Origin: CS4-C045 sp963844115
GTDB taxonomy: Bacteria > Planctomycetota > Planctomycetia > Pirellulales > UBA7805
DNA length: 64,000 nt
Assembly (NCBI GenBank): GCA_963844115.1
Contig: CAWJNN010000054.1
Coordinates: forward strand, 62,001 to 126,000
Reading direction: 5' to 3'
Position 1 is the stretch's first letter. Each line of letters opens with the position of its first letter. Below the pieces are notes generated by a model. It was given only the letters and a program-made list of their open reading frames with translations, was not told the origin of the DNA and did not search any database. The translations under genes were made by a program, and so were the position numbers. Positions 1 to 9,695 of this stretch are shown one piece after another.

Positions 1-1666
1 GGCCGCGGTTGGCTACCAGGCACTGATCGATGCCACCGATGAATCAATTGCGATTCAGTCGACCTATTACCTGGCAACGATTCAGTTCAAAGCGAACGAG
101 CTCGAACAGGCCGCTCGCCTTTTCCAAAACGTCATTGTTCGCGGCCCGGAGACGCGTTGGGCCACAGCGTGCCAAGGCCCCTTGGCAGTCTGCTACGCTC
201 GTGCCGGTCAACACGAGCAGGCGCGACAGGCGTTCCAAAAGTGGCAAGACACCACGGAATCGACGGCGACCAGCGATGCGCTGATCTTTCATCTGGCCGA
301 AGCGGCGTTGCAGCACGAGCAATGGGAATGGGCAGAACAACTCTTCGGGCAACTGACGGAGTCCAAGCAGACGGACCGTCGCGCGCAGGGGCTTTCTGGA
401 GTGGCCTGGGCGAGGTACCGCAGTGAAAAGTACCAGGAGGCGTTGGCAGCATTTCGACAATTGGTTCGCGAATACCCGACCAATAACTTGGCGCAAGAAG
501 CCGTCTACATGGAGGCGGTGCTGTTTGAGAAACTACAGCAACCCGATCAGGCCATCACGGCTTACACATCCTTGTTGGAAAAATACGCCGAACATCCACG
601 CCGGCCCGACGCGCTCTACCGTACGGCGATGCTGCTGGAAGAAAATCAACAGCAGGCCGAGGCGATCGAATTGTATCGTCGACTGATCAGCGAACATGGC
701 GCGGACTGGTCCCAAATCGATGTCGCCCTGTATCGATACGCGTGGTTGTTGCGTGATGCGGGGCAGGGGGAGCTAGCTGTTGAGCCATTTACGGTGCTGA
801 ACAAGAATCATCGCGACAGCCAGTTTTGGCCGGACGCGACCTATCGCCTGGCGAGCGCCGCCTTGGAACAAGGTGATACGGCGACGGCACAGCAGCTGAT
901 CGACGCGCTGGTGGCAGCCGAACCGCCGCCCGACATCTATGCCCATACCGTCTACCTGCAGGCCCGCATCGCCAGGTCCGCGAACGATTGGAAAACCGTC
1001 GAAGCGGTCTTTCATCGCCTGATTGAACAGGCGCCGAATAATCCGCTGAGACCGACGGCTGAATTCTGGTTGGCCGAGGCCGCCTACCAGCAAGACAACT
1101 TTGACGCGGCGGGCACACGATTCAAGGCGCTGGCCGCCCAGATGGAAACGCTCAGTGCAGGTTTGCGACCCGTGACGCTATTGCGTCAAGCTCAACTCCT
1201 TGCGCAACAACAGCGTTGGGAAGAAAGCCTGCAAATTGCGAGTCGCCTGGATTCGGATTTCGGCGATTTTCCGCAGCGCGCGGAACTCGACTACGTTGTT
1301 GGTCAGGCGATGGTTTCGCAAGCCAAATTCACCGAAGCCCGCACAGCGTTTTCGCGAGCCGCACCACGGGACGGCAGCAACAAGACCGAAACCGCGGCAA
1401 TGGCTCAATGGATGATTGGTGAAACCTACATGCACCAGGAAGACTTTGAGTCCGCGATGCGGGAGTATCTGCGGGTCGAGGCCTTGTACGCTTATCCTCA
1501 ATGGCAGGCGGTTGCTTTGCTGCAAGCCGCCAAGTGCAGTGAAAAGCTTAATCAGCCTCAACAGGCTGCTCAGTTGTATCAACAGATCTTGGACAAGTAT
1601 CCGGAATCCCAGGTGTCCCAGCAGGCCGCGAGTCGCTTGGGCAAGGCCGGGGCGGCAAGCCCGTAA
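1..1666 (+). CDS. TPR-repeat protein, 5' end outside window
   Basis: The frame is open from the first bases, so the start lies upstream and about 555 residues are visible. The protein is a run of tetratricopeptide-like helical pairs rich in Ala, Gln and Glu, with repeated LAEAALQ, YPESQVSQQAA and ALYRYAWLLRDAG-type segments. The last repeats resemble the C-terminal TPRs of the YbgF/CpoB and BamD type. It ends 30 bp before an ExbB-like gene on the same strand and is probably the first visible gene of an envelope operon with exbB and exbD. TPR proteins of this kind act as periplasmic protein-binding scaffolds. That role is inferred from context, since the sequence shows no catalytic domain. Confidence 0.85.
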   Translation, partial: AAVGYQALIDATDESIAIQSTYYLATIQFKANELEQAARLFQNVIVRGPETRWATACQGPLAVCYARAGQHEQARQAFQKWQDTTESTATSDALIFHLAEAALQHEQWEWAEQLFGQLTESKQTDRRAQGLSGVAWARYRSEKYQEALAAFRQLVREYPTNNLAQEAVYMEAVLFEKLQQPDQAITAYTSLLEKYAEHPRRPDALYRTAMLLEENQQQAEAIELYRRLISEHGADWSQIDVALYRYAWLLRDAGQGELAVEPFTVLNKNHRDSQFWPDATYRLASAALEQGDTATAQQLIDALVAAEPPPDIYAHTVYLQARIARSANDWKTVEAVFHRLIEQAPNNPLRPTAEFWLAEAAYQQDNFDAAGTRFKALAAQMETLSAGLRPVTLLRQAQLLAQQQRWEESLQIASRLDSDFGDFPQRAELDYVVGQAMVSQAKFTEARTAFSRAAPRDGSNKTETAAMAQWMIGETYMHQEDFESAMREYLRVEALYAYPQWQAVALLQAAKCSEKLNQPQQAAQLYQQILDKYPESQVSQQAASRLGKAGAASP

Positions 1667-1696
1667 ATTGCTTGCCGTGAAAGTGAGTATCAAATC

Positions 1697-2539
1697 ATGA
1701 AATCCAGGCGTATTTCTCGATGGTGCGTTTTCGGTGGCATGTGCCTCGGCGTCGTCATGCTATCGATATCTGTATCGAAACTGCATGCCGCCAATGAAAC
1801 CGAACCAGCGGGCGACGCCTCGCCTGTCGGAAAGGCGACGTCGGCCGCAGCCGAGGCCGGCAGTAACGCCGCGGCGATCGCCGAGCGTAATCTAATTCAT
1901 ATTGTCCGTCAGGGCGGTCCGCTGATGGTGCCGATCCTGATATGTTCATTCATTCTGGTGCTCTTCACCTTCGAACGACTGCTGAGCCTGCGCCGCGGTC
2001 GCGTGATCCCACGGCCATTCGTTCGTCGTTTTTTGCATCAGTTGCAGGAGCGAAGCATTGATCGTGAGGAAGCTCTGACCCTTTGCCAGGACAATGGCAG
2101 CCCGGTCGCCCAGGTCTTTGCCGGAGCGGTACAGAAGTGGGGTCGTCCTGCCGTGGAAGTGGAACAGGGAATTATTGATGCGGGCGAGCGCGTTTCGAAC
2201 GGCCTGCGCCGCTACCTGCGATTGTTGAATGGCGTGGCGACGGTTTCGCCCTTGCTTGGCCTGTTAGGTACCGTCCTGGGAATGATCCAGGCCTTTAATG
2301 ATATCGCGACCGCGGATGCGATGGGCAAACCGGAATTGTTGGCGGCCGGCATCGGCCAGGCGCTGATCACAACCGCTAGCGGACTGACCGTCGCCATCCC
2401 GGCCCTGATCGTCTACATGTTTTTCCTCAGCCGCGTCGACCGCCTGGTGATGGATATCGACGCGCTATCCCAAAAAGTCGTTTCCGAAGTGTCCGCCGAA
2501 TCACGGGAAGCCCGCGCCAAGAAAACGAAAGCAGCCTAG
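1697..2539 (+). CDS. exbB: MotA/TolQ/ExbB proton channel family protein
   Basis: This 280-residue protein starts with a signal-like hydrophobic segment (residues 8-27) and a short Ala-rich linker. The ExbB/TolQ core follows, with membrane helices near residues 75-95, 180-200 and 215-240. The segment VSPLLGLLGTVLGMI and the Gly/Thr-rich last helix (IGQALITTASGLTVAIP) are family hallmarks. ExbB forms the inner-membrane pentamer that with ExbD converts proton flow into mechanical work on envelope partners. The N-terminal signal region is an extension seen in planctomycete and other non-proteobacterial homologues. The gene lies 30 bp after the TPR gene and 89 bp before exbD, with a hairpin repeat in that gap. 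Confidence 0.93.
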   Translation: MKSRRISRWCVFGGMCLGVVMLSISVSKLHAANETEPAGDASPVGKATSAAAEAGSNAAAIAERNLIHIVRQGGPLMVPILICSFILVLFTFERLLSLRRGRVIPRPFVRRFLHQLQERSIDREEALTLCQDNGSPVAQVFAGAVQKWGRPAVEVEQGIIDAGERVSNGLRRYLRLLNGVATVSPLLGLLGTVLGMIQAFNDIATADAMGKPELLAAGIGQALITTASGLTVAIPALIVYMFFLSRVDRLVMDIDALSQKVVSEVSAESREARAKKTKAA

Positions 2540-2540
2540 G

Positions 2541-2630
2541 AGAATTGCGGATTTCGGATTTCGGATTGCGGATTGAATACATTCGCAAACTTTCTCTTCA
2601 ATCCGCAATCCGCAATCCCCAATCCGAAAT
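2541..2630. repeat. Hairpin repeat between exbB and exbD
   Basis: Tandem copies built on GCGGATT/TCGGATT (2543-2577) are followed after about 20 bp by inverted copies built on AATCCGC (2597-2630). Transcribed, the two arms would form a long hairpin. The left arm begins directly after the exbB stop codon and the right arm runs into the exbD start codon. An upstream in-frame ATG at 2545 exists only because the repeat is open in that frame. Confidence 0.8.
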
Positions 2631-3054
2631 GCCTATCAAGACTCATATTGACGAACAGCCGTCGCTGAACTTGACGCCGATGATCGACATCGTCTTTTTG
2701 TTGATCATCTTTTTCATGGTTGGCACAAAGTTCTCTGAGTTAGAACGGAAGATTGGCCTGGAAATTCCGTCGGTCAGCGATCCGGGTACCCTTTCGTCCG
2801 CGCCAGAGAAGAAGATGGTGAACGTTTATCGGGACGGTCGTATCGAACTGGACCGTACGCCGGTTACGCTGCAGCAGCTGACTCAGCAGCTCGCAGCCGC
2901 TCGACAGGAGTATCCCAAGCTGGGGGTGCTGGTTCGCGGCGATGCCGAAAGCAAGTACCAGAACGTTGCCAGCGTGCTGAACGCTTGCCGCCAGGCAGGC
3001 ATCTCCAAGATGGCGGTATCCGTAAAACTGGATCATACGGCAAGAAGGCAATGA
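2629..3054 (+). CDS. exbD: ExbD/TolR family biopolymer transport protein
   Basis: The 141-residue protein has the ExbD plan: a short cytoplasmic head, one membrane helix near residues 15-36 containing NLTPMIDIVFLLIIFFMV, and a periplasmic domain. The Asp in MIDIVF is the conserved proton-relay residue. The start is placed at ATG 2629 (MPIKTHIDEQPS) because the open frame upstream is encoded entirely by the hairpin repeat and gives no family-like sequence. It works with the upstream exbB product. Its stop codon TGA is itself part of the next repeat (AATGACCAATGACC), which starts right at the gene end. Confidence 0.92.
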   Translation: MPIKTHIDEQPSLNLTPMIDIVFLLIIFFMVGTKFSELERKIGLEIPSVSDPGTLSSAPEKKMVNVYRDGRIELDRTPVTLQQLTQQLAAARQEYPKLGVLVRGDAESKYQNVASVLNACRQAGISKMAVSVKLDHTARRQ

Positions 3055-3226
3055 CCAATGACCAAATCCCAATGTCCAATTACAAGAAAATGACCAATGA
3101 CCAAGCACCAATGTCCAATGTTCAGAACGGGGAGTGTAGCGCGCTTTTTGGTTTGCTCCCTCTTCATTGGTCCCCGACACGTCGGGATCTTAGACATTGG
3201 ACATTGGGATTTGGTCATTGGTCATT
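3050..3226. repeat. Large inverted repeat after exbD
   Basis: The left arm (3050-3081) is made of AATGACCAATGACCAAATCC-like units. A partial second copy lies at 3089-3120. The right arm (about 3197-3226) is the near-perfect reverse complement. The exbD stop codon lies in the first unit and the next gene starts 10 bp after the last one. The element would form a roughly 30-bp stem in RNA. The loop holds a smaller CCCGAC/GTCGGG hairpin near 3175. Confidence 0.85.
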
Positions 3227-3235
3227 ATTTTTCTG

Positions 3236-5205
3236 ATGGATCGTAGTCTCTTGAGAAACGTACTGGATACACTTTGGCCCGCCGTTCCCGAGAGCATTCA
3301 CATCTTCTGGGTTGTTCTGTGGTTGGTGGTGGTCAGCGTGTTGTGTATCAGCGTGTTGGCGCTGACCATCTCCCGCTGGGGAAGATCGCAACCGGTGCGG
3401 ATCTGTGTCGTCCTTTCGCTGCTAGCCCATGTATTGTTGGCAGGTTACGCCGCGACGATCCACATCGCGGCCGCGTCGGCGGGACCGCCGCAAGCGGATA
3501 TCGAATTAACGTTCGACGATGCGCCGGCCCAACAGCGAACGGCGGCCGCCACGAAACAGGTCGAACCGTGGGAACGGATGCCACGACAACCGTTGACGCC
3601 ACCCGAGCAGGCCGAGGTTGCGCGGATGACCGTTCCCGGCGACGCGCCGCTGGTTGCGGATCGTGTGTCGACCTTGAGCGAAGCGTTCGAGGATTTGGGA
3701 TCAGAAAGAGTCGATTCCGAACTGCCCGGCATTGTCGCCGAGGCCACGGAAATCATGCAATCGGCTACCGCCACCAACCAACAGGACATTACTCCCGTCA
3801 TGGCTGACGAGGTCGCTCCGCAACGGGCGACGCCACCATCAAATTCTGAACCCGCTGACGATCGACAAGATGCGAGTCCCGAACTGGCACGGATAGATAT
3901 TCCTGCGGTGAATGAGATTGTTCCAGAAATCGCGACGGGAGTTCCGGCGTCCAGCAAGCCAGCCGCGGAGCGCCGGACGTTTCTACGAGTATTGACACGA
4001 ACGACGCGCGAGATCAACCGAAGCTGGTCGACGTCACGAAGCCGTCCACGTCGAATTCCAAGCCGACCGGCGCTCGTGACTCATCCTCACCCGCAAAACC
4101 ACCCGCGGTCAAAATTCCGGAGGTTTATCGATCCAGGTTCGATGGAAATCTGGCGGAGACGGCCAAACGGCGGGGCGGATCACGGAAATCCGAGGAAGCG
4201 GTTCGCGCTGGTTTGAAGTGGCTCGCCTCGGCTCAGAGCCACAACGGTCACTGGGATGCCGATGCCTGGGGAGCGGGTGTGCGAGCCGATTCGTCGGATC
4301 ACAATCGACACGATGCCGGTGCGCAAGCCGATACGGGCGTAACGGGGTTGGCTGTGTTAGCCTTTCTGGGCGGCGGACATACTCACATCCACGATGGTCC
4401 GTATCGGGAAACCGTGCAGCTGGGCCTGGAGTACTTAATAGGCCAACAGGCGAATGATGGAAGTCTTGCGGGTGGCGCCAAACTGTTCGCTGCGATGTAT
4501 TGTCACGGGATGGCGACGTTCGCCATCAGCGAAGCGTATGCAATTACCGGCGATGATCGACTGGAGCCGTACGTACGGCGCGCCGTGCAGTTCACCTTGA
4601 ACGCCCAGCACCCGACGACCGGCGGCTGGCGATACCGCGTGGGAGATCTGGGAGACACCAGCCAGCTGGGTTGGCAGGTCATGGCCTTGAAGAGCGCCGA
4701 ATTGGGAGGAATTTCAGTTCCCCGGCGATCCCCTGTCGGTGCAATCCGATATCTACATCAAGTTTCGTCGGGTCGGTCGGGTGGCCTGGCCGCTTATCGA
4801 CCCGGCCAGCAACCGAGTCGAGCGATGACGGCCGAGGCTTTGGTATGCCGGCAGCTGATGGGTACTTCGGCAAACGACGCTACGGCGAACGAAGCAGTCC
4901 AGTACATCATCGAAGACCTGCCCGCGAGTGATGTTCAAAGCGGTCGTCGCATGAATTTCTATTACTGGTACTACGCATCCCTGGCGCTGTACCAGCGACA
5001 GGACGAACACTGGAGACGTTGGAACGCCGCAATGCAAAGTGCTCTGATTGAGACGCAACAGCGGAGTGGGCAGCTTGCCGGCAGCTGGGCGCCGAACACC
5101 ACCTGGGGCGGCTATGGCGGCAGGGTGTACACCACGTCCATGGCGACACTGTGCCTCGAGGTCTATTACCGATATCTGCCCTTGCATGAAGAGGGTAGAG
5201 AATAG
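3236..5205 (+). CDS. Membrane-anchored squalene-cyclase/prenyltransferase-repeat protein (frameshift near 3970)
   Basis: The gene is read in two frames. From ATG 3236 there are two hydrophobic helices (residues 15-40 and 50-75) followed by a long acidic, Pro/Ala-rich linker. From about 3971 the other frame carries the rest of the linker and then alpha/alpha-toroid repeats of the squalene-hopene cyclase/prenyltransferase type (LKWLASAQSHNGHWDA, TGVTGLAVLAFLGGGHTH, TGGWRYRVGD, TSMATLCLEVYYRYLP). Adding one G at 3970/3971 (GAG-GCGCC) joins the frames cleanly. Such proteins follow exbB/exbD in many planctomycetes. The membrane anchor and toroid domain suggest an envelope protein driven by, or scaffolding, the ExbBD motor. 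No cyclase catalytic DXDD motif is visible, so enzymatic cyclisation is not claimed. Confidence 0.82.
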
Positions 5206-5402
5206 AGGTTAGAGGTTAGAGGTTAGAGGTTAGAGGTTAGAGGTTAGGAAAGGTTAGAGGTTAGAGGTTAGAGGTTAGAGGTTAGAGGTTGGGAAAATGT
5301 GTTTGGGCGCGGATACCTGATCCGGCGGCGCATTCCTAGGGTCGCATGTCCGCCCTAACCTCTAACCTCTCCGCTGCTCTAACCTCTCCGCTCTAATCCC
5401 TC
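5203..5402. repeat. (GAGGTTAGA)n tandem repeat with inverted arm
   Basis: About ten 9-bp units GAGGTTAGA start at the stop codon of the preceding gene (5203-5296), interrupted once by GGAAAG. After a unique stretch of about 58 bp, the reverse-complement unit TAACCTCTC recurs (5354-5402). The element can form a long imperfect hairpin. It fills most of the first half of the 481-bp gap before tatA. Confidence 0.88.
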
Positions 5403-5582
5403 CTCTTGGTTTGACCCTGCTATGACGGGCCGATAGAATGGAATAGCTTGGTTACGGTGCGCCCGAAAAGCCTCATGCAGCAGAGGGGTTTGTAGGCTCT
5501 TGTGGCGCTGCGGATGACACGCGGTCGAATTGACCAGCAAGGCATCCGCAATTCCTGCCCTCATTAGTTCCTCAGTCGGCAA

Positions 5583-5645
5583 CGACATAGATATCGTGCA
5601 ACGAGATAGATATCGTACAACGACATAGTTCATAGATATCGTGTC
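5583..5645. repeat. 19-bp repeat, three copies, upstream of tatA
   Basis: Three units of the form ACGACATAGATATCGTGCA lie end to end; the third carries a small insertion. Each unit is itself partly palindromic (ACGA...TCGT). The last copy ends about 40 bp before the tatA start, so it lies in the tatA leader or promoter region. The stretch 5403-5582 holds no gene or motif I can name. Confidence 0.75.
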
Positions 5646-5686
5646 GCGCGATCGGTGCCACTGATTCTTGCAAGGAACCTAAAGTC

Positions 5687-5890
5687 ATGTCGCTATTGTT
5701 TGGGTGGTTTTCGCCAGGCCCGATGGAATTGATGATCATCGCGGGAATTTTCTTGTTGCTGTTTGGCAACCGTCTTCCCAGCGTCATGCGATCGATGGGT
5801 CGCGGCATCGTTGAATTCAAAAAGGGAGTGCAGGGCATCGAAGATGACGTCGAGAACGCATCTTTGGAGAAGAAGGACAAGGTCGACTAG
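5687..5890 (+). CDS. tatA: Sec-independent translocase TatA/TatE family protein
   Basis: The 67-residue protein has the TatA layout: a short N-terminus, one membrane helix (MELMIIAGIFLLLFGNRLP, about residues 11-30), the FG-x-x-LP hinge, and an amphipathic helix (SVMRSMGRGIVEFKKGVQGI). A charged tail follows. TatA polymerises to form the pore that exports folded proteins carrying twin-arginine signals. An AAGGA ribosome-binding site lies 8-12 bp before ATG 5687. A second TatA/B paralogue starts 56 bp downstream. No tatC is present in the window. Confidence 0.94.
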   Translation: MSLLFGWFSPGPMELMIIAGIFLLLFGNRLPSVMRSMGRGIVEFKKGVQGIEDDVENASLEKKDKVD

Positions 5891-5945
5891 GCTGCGGCGC
5901 TGATTGTCATCGAAGGTGGTGGAACCAATCGTTTCGGAATCTGTG

Positions 5946-6254
5946 ATGTTTGCTATCGAATTTTCTCTGCTGGCAATTATGGGCGTCGGCCCGCTGGAGA
6001 TGTTGATCCTCGGCGCGATCGGAGTCTTGTTATTCGGCAAGCGCTTGCCCGAAGTGGGGCGGCAGTTGGGCAAAGGACTGACCGAGTTCAAGCGTGGGAT
6101 TCATGGTGTCGAGTCCGAAATCAATTCTGCCGTCAATTCGGTCAGTACTCCGACCTATTCGGGTTACGACGAGGTCGAAGACGACTATCAGGAGCCGACT
6201 GCACCGAAGTTCGAGCCGCCCAGCGAACCGCCGCAGGCGGAAAGAGATCAGTAA
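5946..6254 (+). CDS. tatA: TatA/TatB family twin-arginine translocase subunit
   Basis: The 102-residue protein again shows the membrane helix (GPLEMLILGAIGVLLFGKRLP) with the FG hinge and an amphipathic helix (EVGRQLGKGLTEFKRGIHGV). Its acidic/proline tail is longer than that of the upstream paralogue. ATG 5946 is preferred over the TTG at 5904 because it places the helix at the usual distance from the N-terminus. The pair of short paralogues suggests a Tat system with two TatA-like subunits. Whether this one serves as TatB cannot be settled from the sequence, and the hinge and short helix look more like TatA. Confidence 0.9.
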   Translation: MFAIEFSLLAIMGVGPLEMLILGAIGVLLFGKRLPEVGRQLGKGLTEFKRGIHGVESEINSAVNSVSTPTYSGYDEVEDDYQEPTAPKFEPPSEPPQAERDQ

Positions 6255-6395
6255 TCAGTCATCGGTATTCGCTGGTTGCTGGCCTAGCCTGTTCCCGTCG
6301 CTGTATGGCACCCCAAAAATGGTCTATGGGGATTTTCGGATCTCGCCCTTGCGTTTACACTGTCCACTGACAATCGAACACCGATTACCGAACAC

Positions 6396-6469
6396 GGGCG
6401 GCTAGCTCAGTTGGTTAGAGCGCTGTGCTCACACCGCAGAGGTCACTGGTTCGAATCCAGTGTCGCCCA
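6396..6469 (+). tRNA. tRNA-Val (anticodon CAC)
   Basis: All arms fold. The 7-bp acceptor is GGGCGGC with GTCGCCC, the D arm is GCTC/GAGC, the anticodon stem is CTGTG/CGCAG, and the loop is CTCACAC with anticodon CAC at 6430-6432. The T arm is ACTGG/CCAGT with TTCGAAT in the loop. The discriminator base is A, and the 3' CCA is not encoded, so it must be added after transcription. Confidence 0.97.
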
Positions 6470-6690
6470 TTTCTTTCTCACTGGTCCCGCGACGATCGCA
6501 CTCAGTGGGCTGGGGCGCAGCCCCACGTGCTTCTGCGACTGGCTTTTGAACACGCCGCCGAAAGGTTAAAACAAACGCTTCACGCGAAGGCAACTTCGAG
6601 ATCAATTCAACGACGGATTAGAATCCGAAGCCAAACGGCACAGCTAAACTGCACAGCGGAGCCGGGCGGCGCAGCACTGGGGGGGGTGAT

Positions 6691-6801
6691 ATGGCCGGAG
6701 GTGGTGGCCGTGGTGCGATGGGGTTTGTCGGTATGATCGTCGTTTTGGGGGTGGTCAATCTTCTCAGCTACCTCTTCAATTGGGGTTTCTGGTTGTACTA
6801 G
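6691..6801 (+). CDS. 36-residue predicted membrane miniprotein
   Basis: This short frame starts MAGGGGRGAMGFVGMIVVLG and ends NLLSYLFNWGFWLY before TAG. It is preceded by a G-rich ribosome-binding-like run (GGGGGGTGAT) ending at the ATG. Residues 11-33 form one strongly hydrophobic segment after a flexible Gly-rich N-terminus, so a single-pass or membrane-associated peptide is likely. It stands alone between tRNA-Val and the next gene. I do not recognise a family. The codon choice and start context look genuine, but a chance frame cannot be excluded at this length. The surrounding 6470-6690 and 6802-6994 hold nothing else I can name. Confidence 0.5.
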   Translation: MAGGGGRGAMGFVGMIVVLGVVNLLSYLFNWGFWLY

Positions 6802-6994
6802 CTCGGTCGACACAGTTGCCCCTTTTAGAACGCTGCTTCAACATTCTGCTGGGCCTGTCCTTCTATTTGTTGTTTTTCGATCATCACTCGACGGCGTAGA
6901 ATGAGCGCTCGATGGCTGGTCGTCGTTCCCGTCATCGGAATGCGAGGGCGGTCCCGCTTTCTGCCAAAGTAATTTACTCACGTCCGGATCAGAC

Positions 6995-8631
6995 TTGACC
7001 ACGCTGCTCTTCATCATCCTGAGCTATATCGTTGCCGACGGAAGCGATAGCTTCCGTGTGCTGGTCGACCAGTCGCCGCCCACGCCACGTGACGGGGCAA
7101 AAAACGTAACCACCCTGGCGACCTTGCGGCTGCACTTTTCGGCGCAAGTTGATCCGGAGACGCTTGTCGATCCGGGCGTTCGCCTGATCGGTCCCGATGG
7201 CGCCGTGCCGGTTTTCGTCCAGTCAGACGGCACCGGAGGTGTTGTGACGGTGACACCCACAATGCCACTGGAAACCGGCGAGCTCTACCAGCTGCAATGC
7301 GCGTCATCGATCCGGTCCACGGACGACCGGCCGCTGGAACCGTTTCGACTGTCGTTTACGACGACGAATCGCCGACCGCAGCCCGATCCACGATTTGTCT
7401 GCAAGCGCCAAAAGCTGGCCGACCACGATCACAACTCGGCGATGGTTGTCGGCCAGGACGGATGTCTGTACGTGGCAGATACACTTGAGGAGATCATGCG
7501 GTACCGTCTCGATCGGGACACGGGACTGGCCACGGGCGCGGAGGTCGCGTATCAAAGTCGGGGCGACCAGATCGTCGGCCTCTGTTTTGACCCAACCGCG
7601 GATGCCCAGCGGCTCGTCCTTTGGATTAGCCACGCGCGTTACAAGTCGAACTTTACCGGTACCATCTCAAAGCTCACGTTACCGCCGTTCGGGTCCGAAC
7701 GTAAGGCGGTCAGGCAGGACTACATCACGGGGCTACCGCACGACGTTGACCTTCACCACCAGCCGAACGGCATCGAGTTTGGCCCCGACGGTCGACTCTA
7801 TCAGAGTGTCGGCGGCGTGACGACGCTGAGAGGCACGCCCAACTGGGGCCTGCGCGAAACGCCTCTTTCGGCGGCCATCGTTGTAGCGGACGTCAACCGC
7901 GAGGGCTTCGCCGGTGGAAAACTGCCCTGCAACGTCCAGACCGCGCCCCCAGTGGGCTACGATCCACTTCGCCCCGATGCGCCCGTGCAGGTGTATGCCA
8001 CGGAGTCCCGCAACGCCTACGACCTGTGTTGGCATTCCGGCGGCCACTTGTTCGCGGCGACCAATCAAAACAGCCTGACCCGGGCGCACTGACTCCATCG
8101 CATCATCCGGTGCCTGCGATCCACGCCCTGCCGCGGGAGATGTTCTGCCGTATTGTCCGGGGAAAGCACTATGGACATCCGAATCCCAGCCGTGGCCAGT
8201 TCGTTCTCAATGGCGGTAACCCGACAGCGGCCGTGGACCTCTTCGAGATTCCGCAGTACCCGGTCGGGACCCGCCCCGACGAAAACTTTGAACCAGAATT
8301 GATCTACGACCTTCGGCCAGGCGGCGGAAACAGCGCCAACGGCATGGTGGAATATTGCGCGACCGGGCCGCTCTTCGGAAAGCTGCTGATCGCGTATTTC
8401 TCAGAAACAAAGTGTATTCAAGCGCTGACCGTCGACGCGACGGGCAGAGTGCGGCACGAACACCCGCTAACGAACGCCGACGGCGCACCTTACCGTTTCA
8501 TCGCGCCGATCGACGTCGCGGTCGATCACCGCTCGGGGCGGATCTACGTTGCCGACTTCGGAGTCTGGCACCGGCCTAACTTCGGCAACGGCGGTTCGAT
8601 CTGGATGTTGGAACCGGCGACCGGGTCGTAA
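6995..8631 (+). CDS. Secreted protein with Ig-like and beta-propeller (sorbosone-dehydrogenase-like) domains, frameshift near 8084
   Basis: A short hydrophobic N-terminus (LLFIILSYIV) is followed by an Ig-like domain (residues 22-125, ending LSFTTTN) of the SbsA/Big type. Then come propeller blades with NGIEFGPDGRLYQSVGG and NAYDLCWHSGGHLFAATN. The frame stops at 8092, and the other frame continues with LPREMFCRIVRGKHYGHPNP and the last blade (IDVAVDHRSGRIYVADFG). One added G at 8084 (CGGG-GCGC) restores the continuous read RGALTPSHHP. Homologues bind or oxidise sugars with PQQ-like chemistry, but I cannot assign an activity here. The TTG start is weak and the true start may be upstream. Confidence 0.8.
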
Positions 8632-8744
8632 TCGCAACATCGTGACGCCCTGGCCCGCCGACCGCCATTCCGGAACACGACGACAGGCTACAACATGAAA
8701 AAATTGCGCCCGATATCACAATATAAGAAGGCTCGATCGTCCTG

Positions 8745-9695
8745 ATGCAATTCCCGGTTCGGTTCATGCCCAGCTCCCGGCTGATTAATTGGTGTGCCGT
8801 TGCTTTGTTAGCACTTTGGTGTCTAGGGCAACTCATCCGGGACTCGTATTGGCTACTGGCATTGCTGTTTTACATCCCCGCCGCTGTCCTTGCGACAGGT
8901 TTTCTTGGTGGCTGTTTGCTGGCACTATCGCGTCGAAATTTGCGAACGGCCCTGTTGTACGGTTCGCTTGCCGCATTGCCCACGTTCGCTGTCTTGTTCG
9001 TTGAAAATTCATTTTCCCCACGCGATCGGCCGACGACCGGGGACGGCCGCGTTCGCGCCGTCCATTGGAATGTTGTCTGGGGTAAACTTGGCTGGTCGCG
9101 GGCTCGCGACCGCTTGAAGGATCTCTCTGCTGATGTCTACGTGTTGTCGGAGGTTCCCGTCGAATTCTCGGCGGACGATTTCGGCGGCTACTCGGTCGTA
9201 CGCTTCGGCACCATGGCGGTCGTCGCCAGGGGGACGCTCGGCACGCCGAAACGGTTGCAACGAGCCGGAACGTTGAAGTTGTACTCGGTTCGCTGGAATT
9301 CGTCCTCTGGCCCACTGGAATTGTTTGTCGGTGACATCGATTCGAACCCCCTCGTCTTTCGCCATCCGCTGCTCGTAGGCCTTTGTTCGTTTATTGCTCA
9401 AGACACCCCCGATCTGGTCATGGGCGATTTCAATTCACCTCGTCGATCCATAGCGTTATCCGCGCTGCCCCAAGGCTACCACCACGCGTACCATTCGGTT
9501 GGCAGCGGCTGGTCCTATACATGGCCGGTACCGTGTCCGATTTACGCCATTGATCACTGTATTCACGGTCCCCGTGTCCGCCCGATTGAATATCGACTGC
9601 ACGGTACAACCGCCAGCGATCATCGCATCCAGGTCTTCGATTTCGACATCGATCCCTCGTCGCCAAGACCCACAAGAATAGGCGCTGTGCGCTGA
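8745..9695 (+). CDS. Endonuclease/exonuclease/phosphatase family membrane protein
   Basis: The 316-residue protein begins with two or three membrane helices (residues 13-80) and then an EEP-fold domain. Visible motifs are VHWNVVWG near residue 106, the catalytic-type LVMGDFNSP near 227 and the final TTASDHRIQ near 290. These match the Asn, Asp-x-Asn and Asp-His positions of the family, while the usual Glu motif is represented by VLSEVPVEF. Such proteins hydrolyse phosphodiesters in nucleic acids or lipids, and the substrate here is unknown. An alternative ATG lies at 8766. The gene stops just before a fragment of another gene in the same frame. Confidence 0.82.
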   Translation: MQFPVRFMPSSRLINWCAVALLALWCLGQLIRDSYWLLALLFYIPAAVLATGFLGGCLLALSRRNLRTALLYGSLAALPTFAVLFVENSFSPRDRPTTGDGRVRAVHWNVVWGKLGWSRARDRLKDLSADVYVLSEVPVEFSADDFGGYSVVRFGTMAVVARGTLGTPKRLQRAGTLKLYSVRWNSSSGPLELFVGDIDSNPLVFRHPLLVGLCSFIAQDTPDLVMGDFNSPRRSIALSALPQGYHHAYHSVGSGWSYTWPVPCPIYAIDHCIHGPRVRPIEYRLHGTTASDHRIQVFDFDIDPSSPRPTRIGAVR

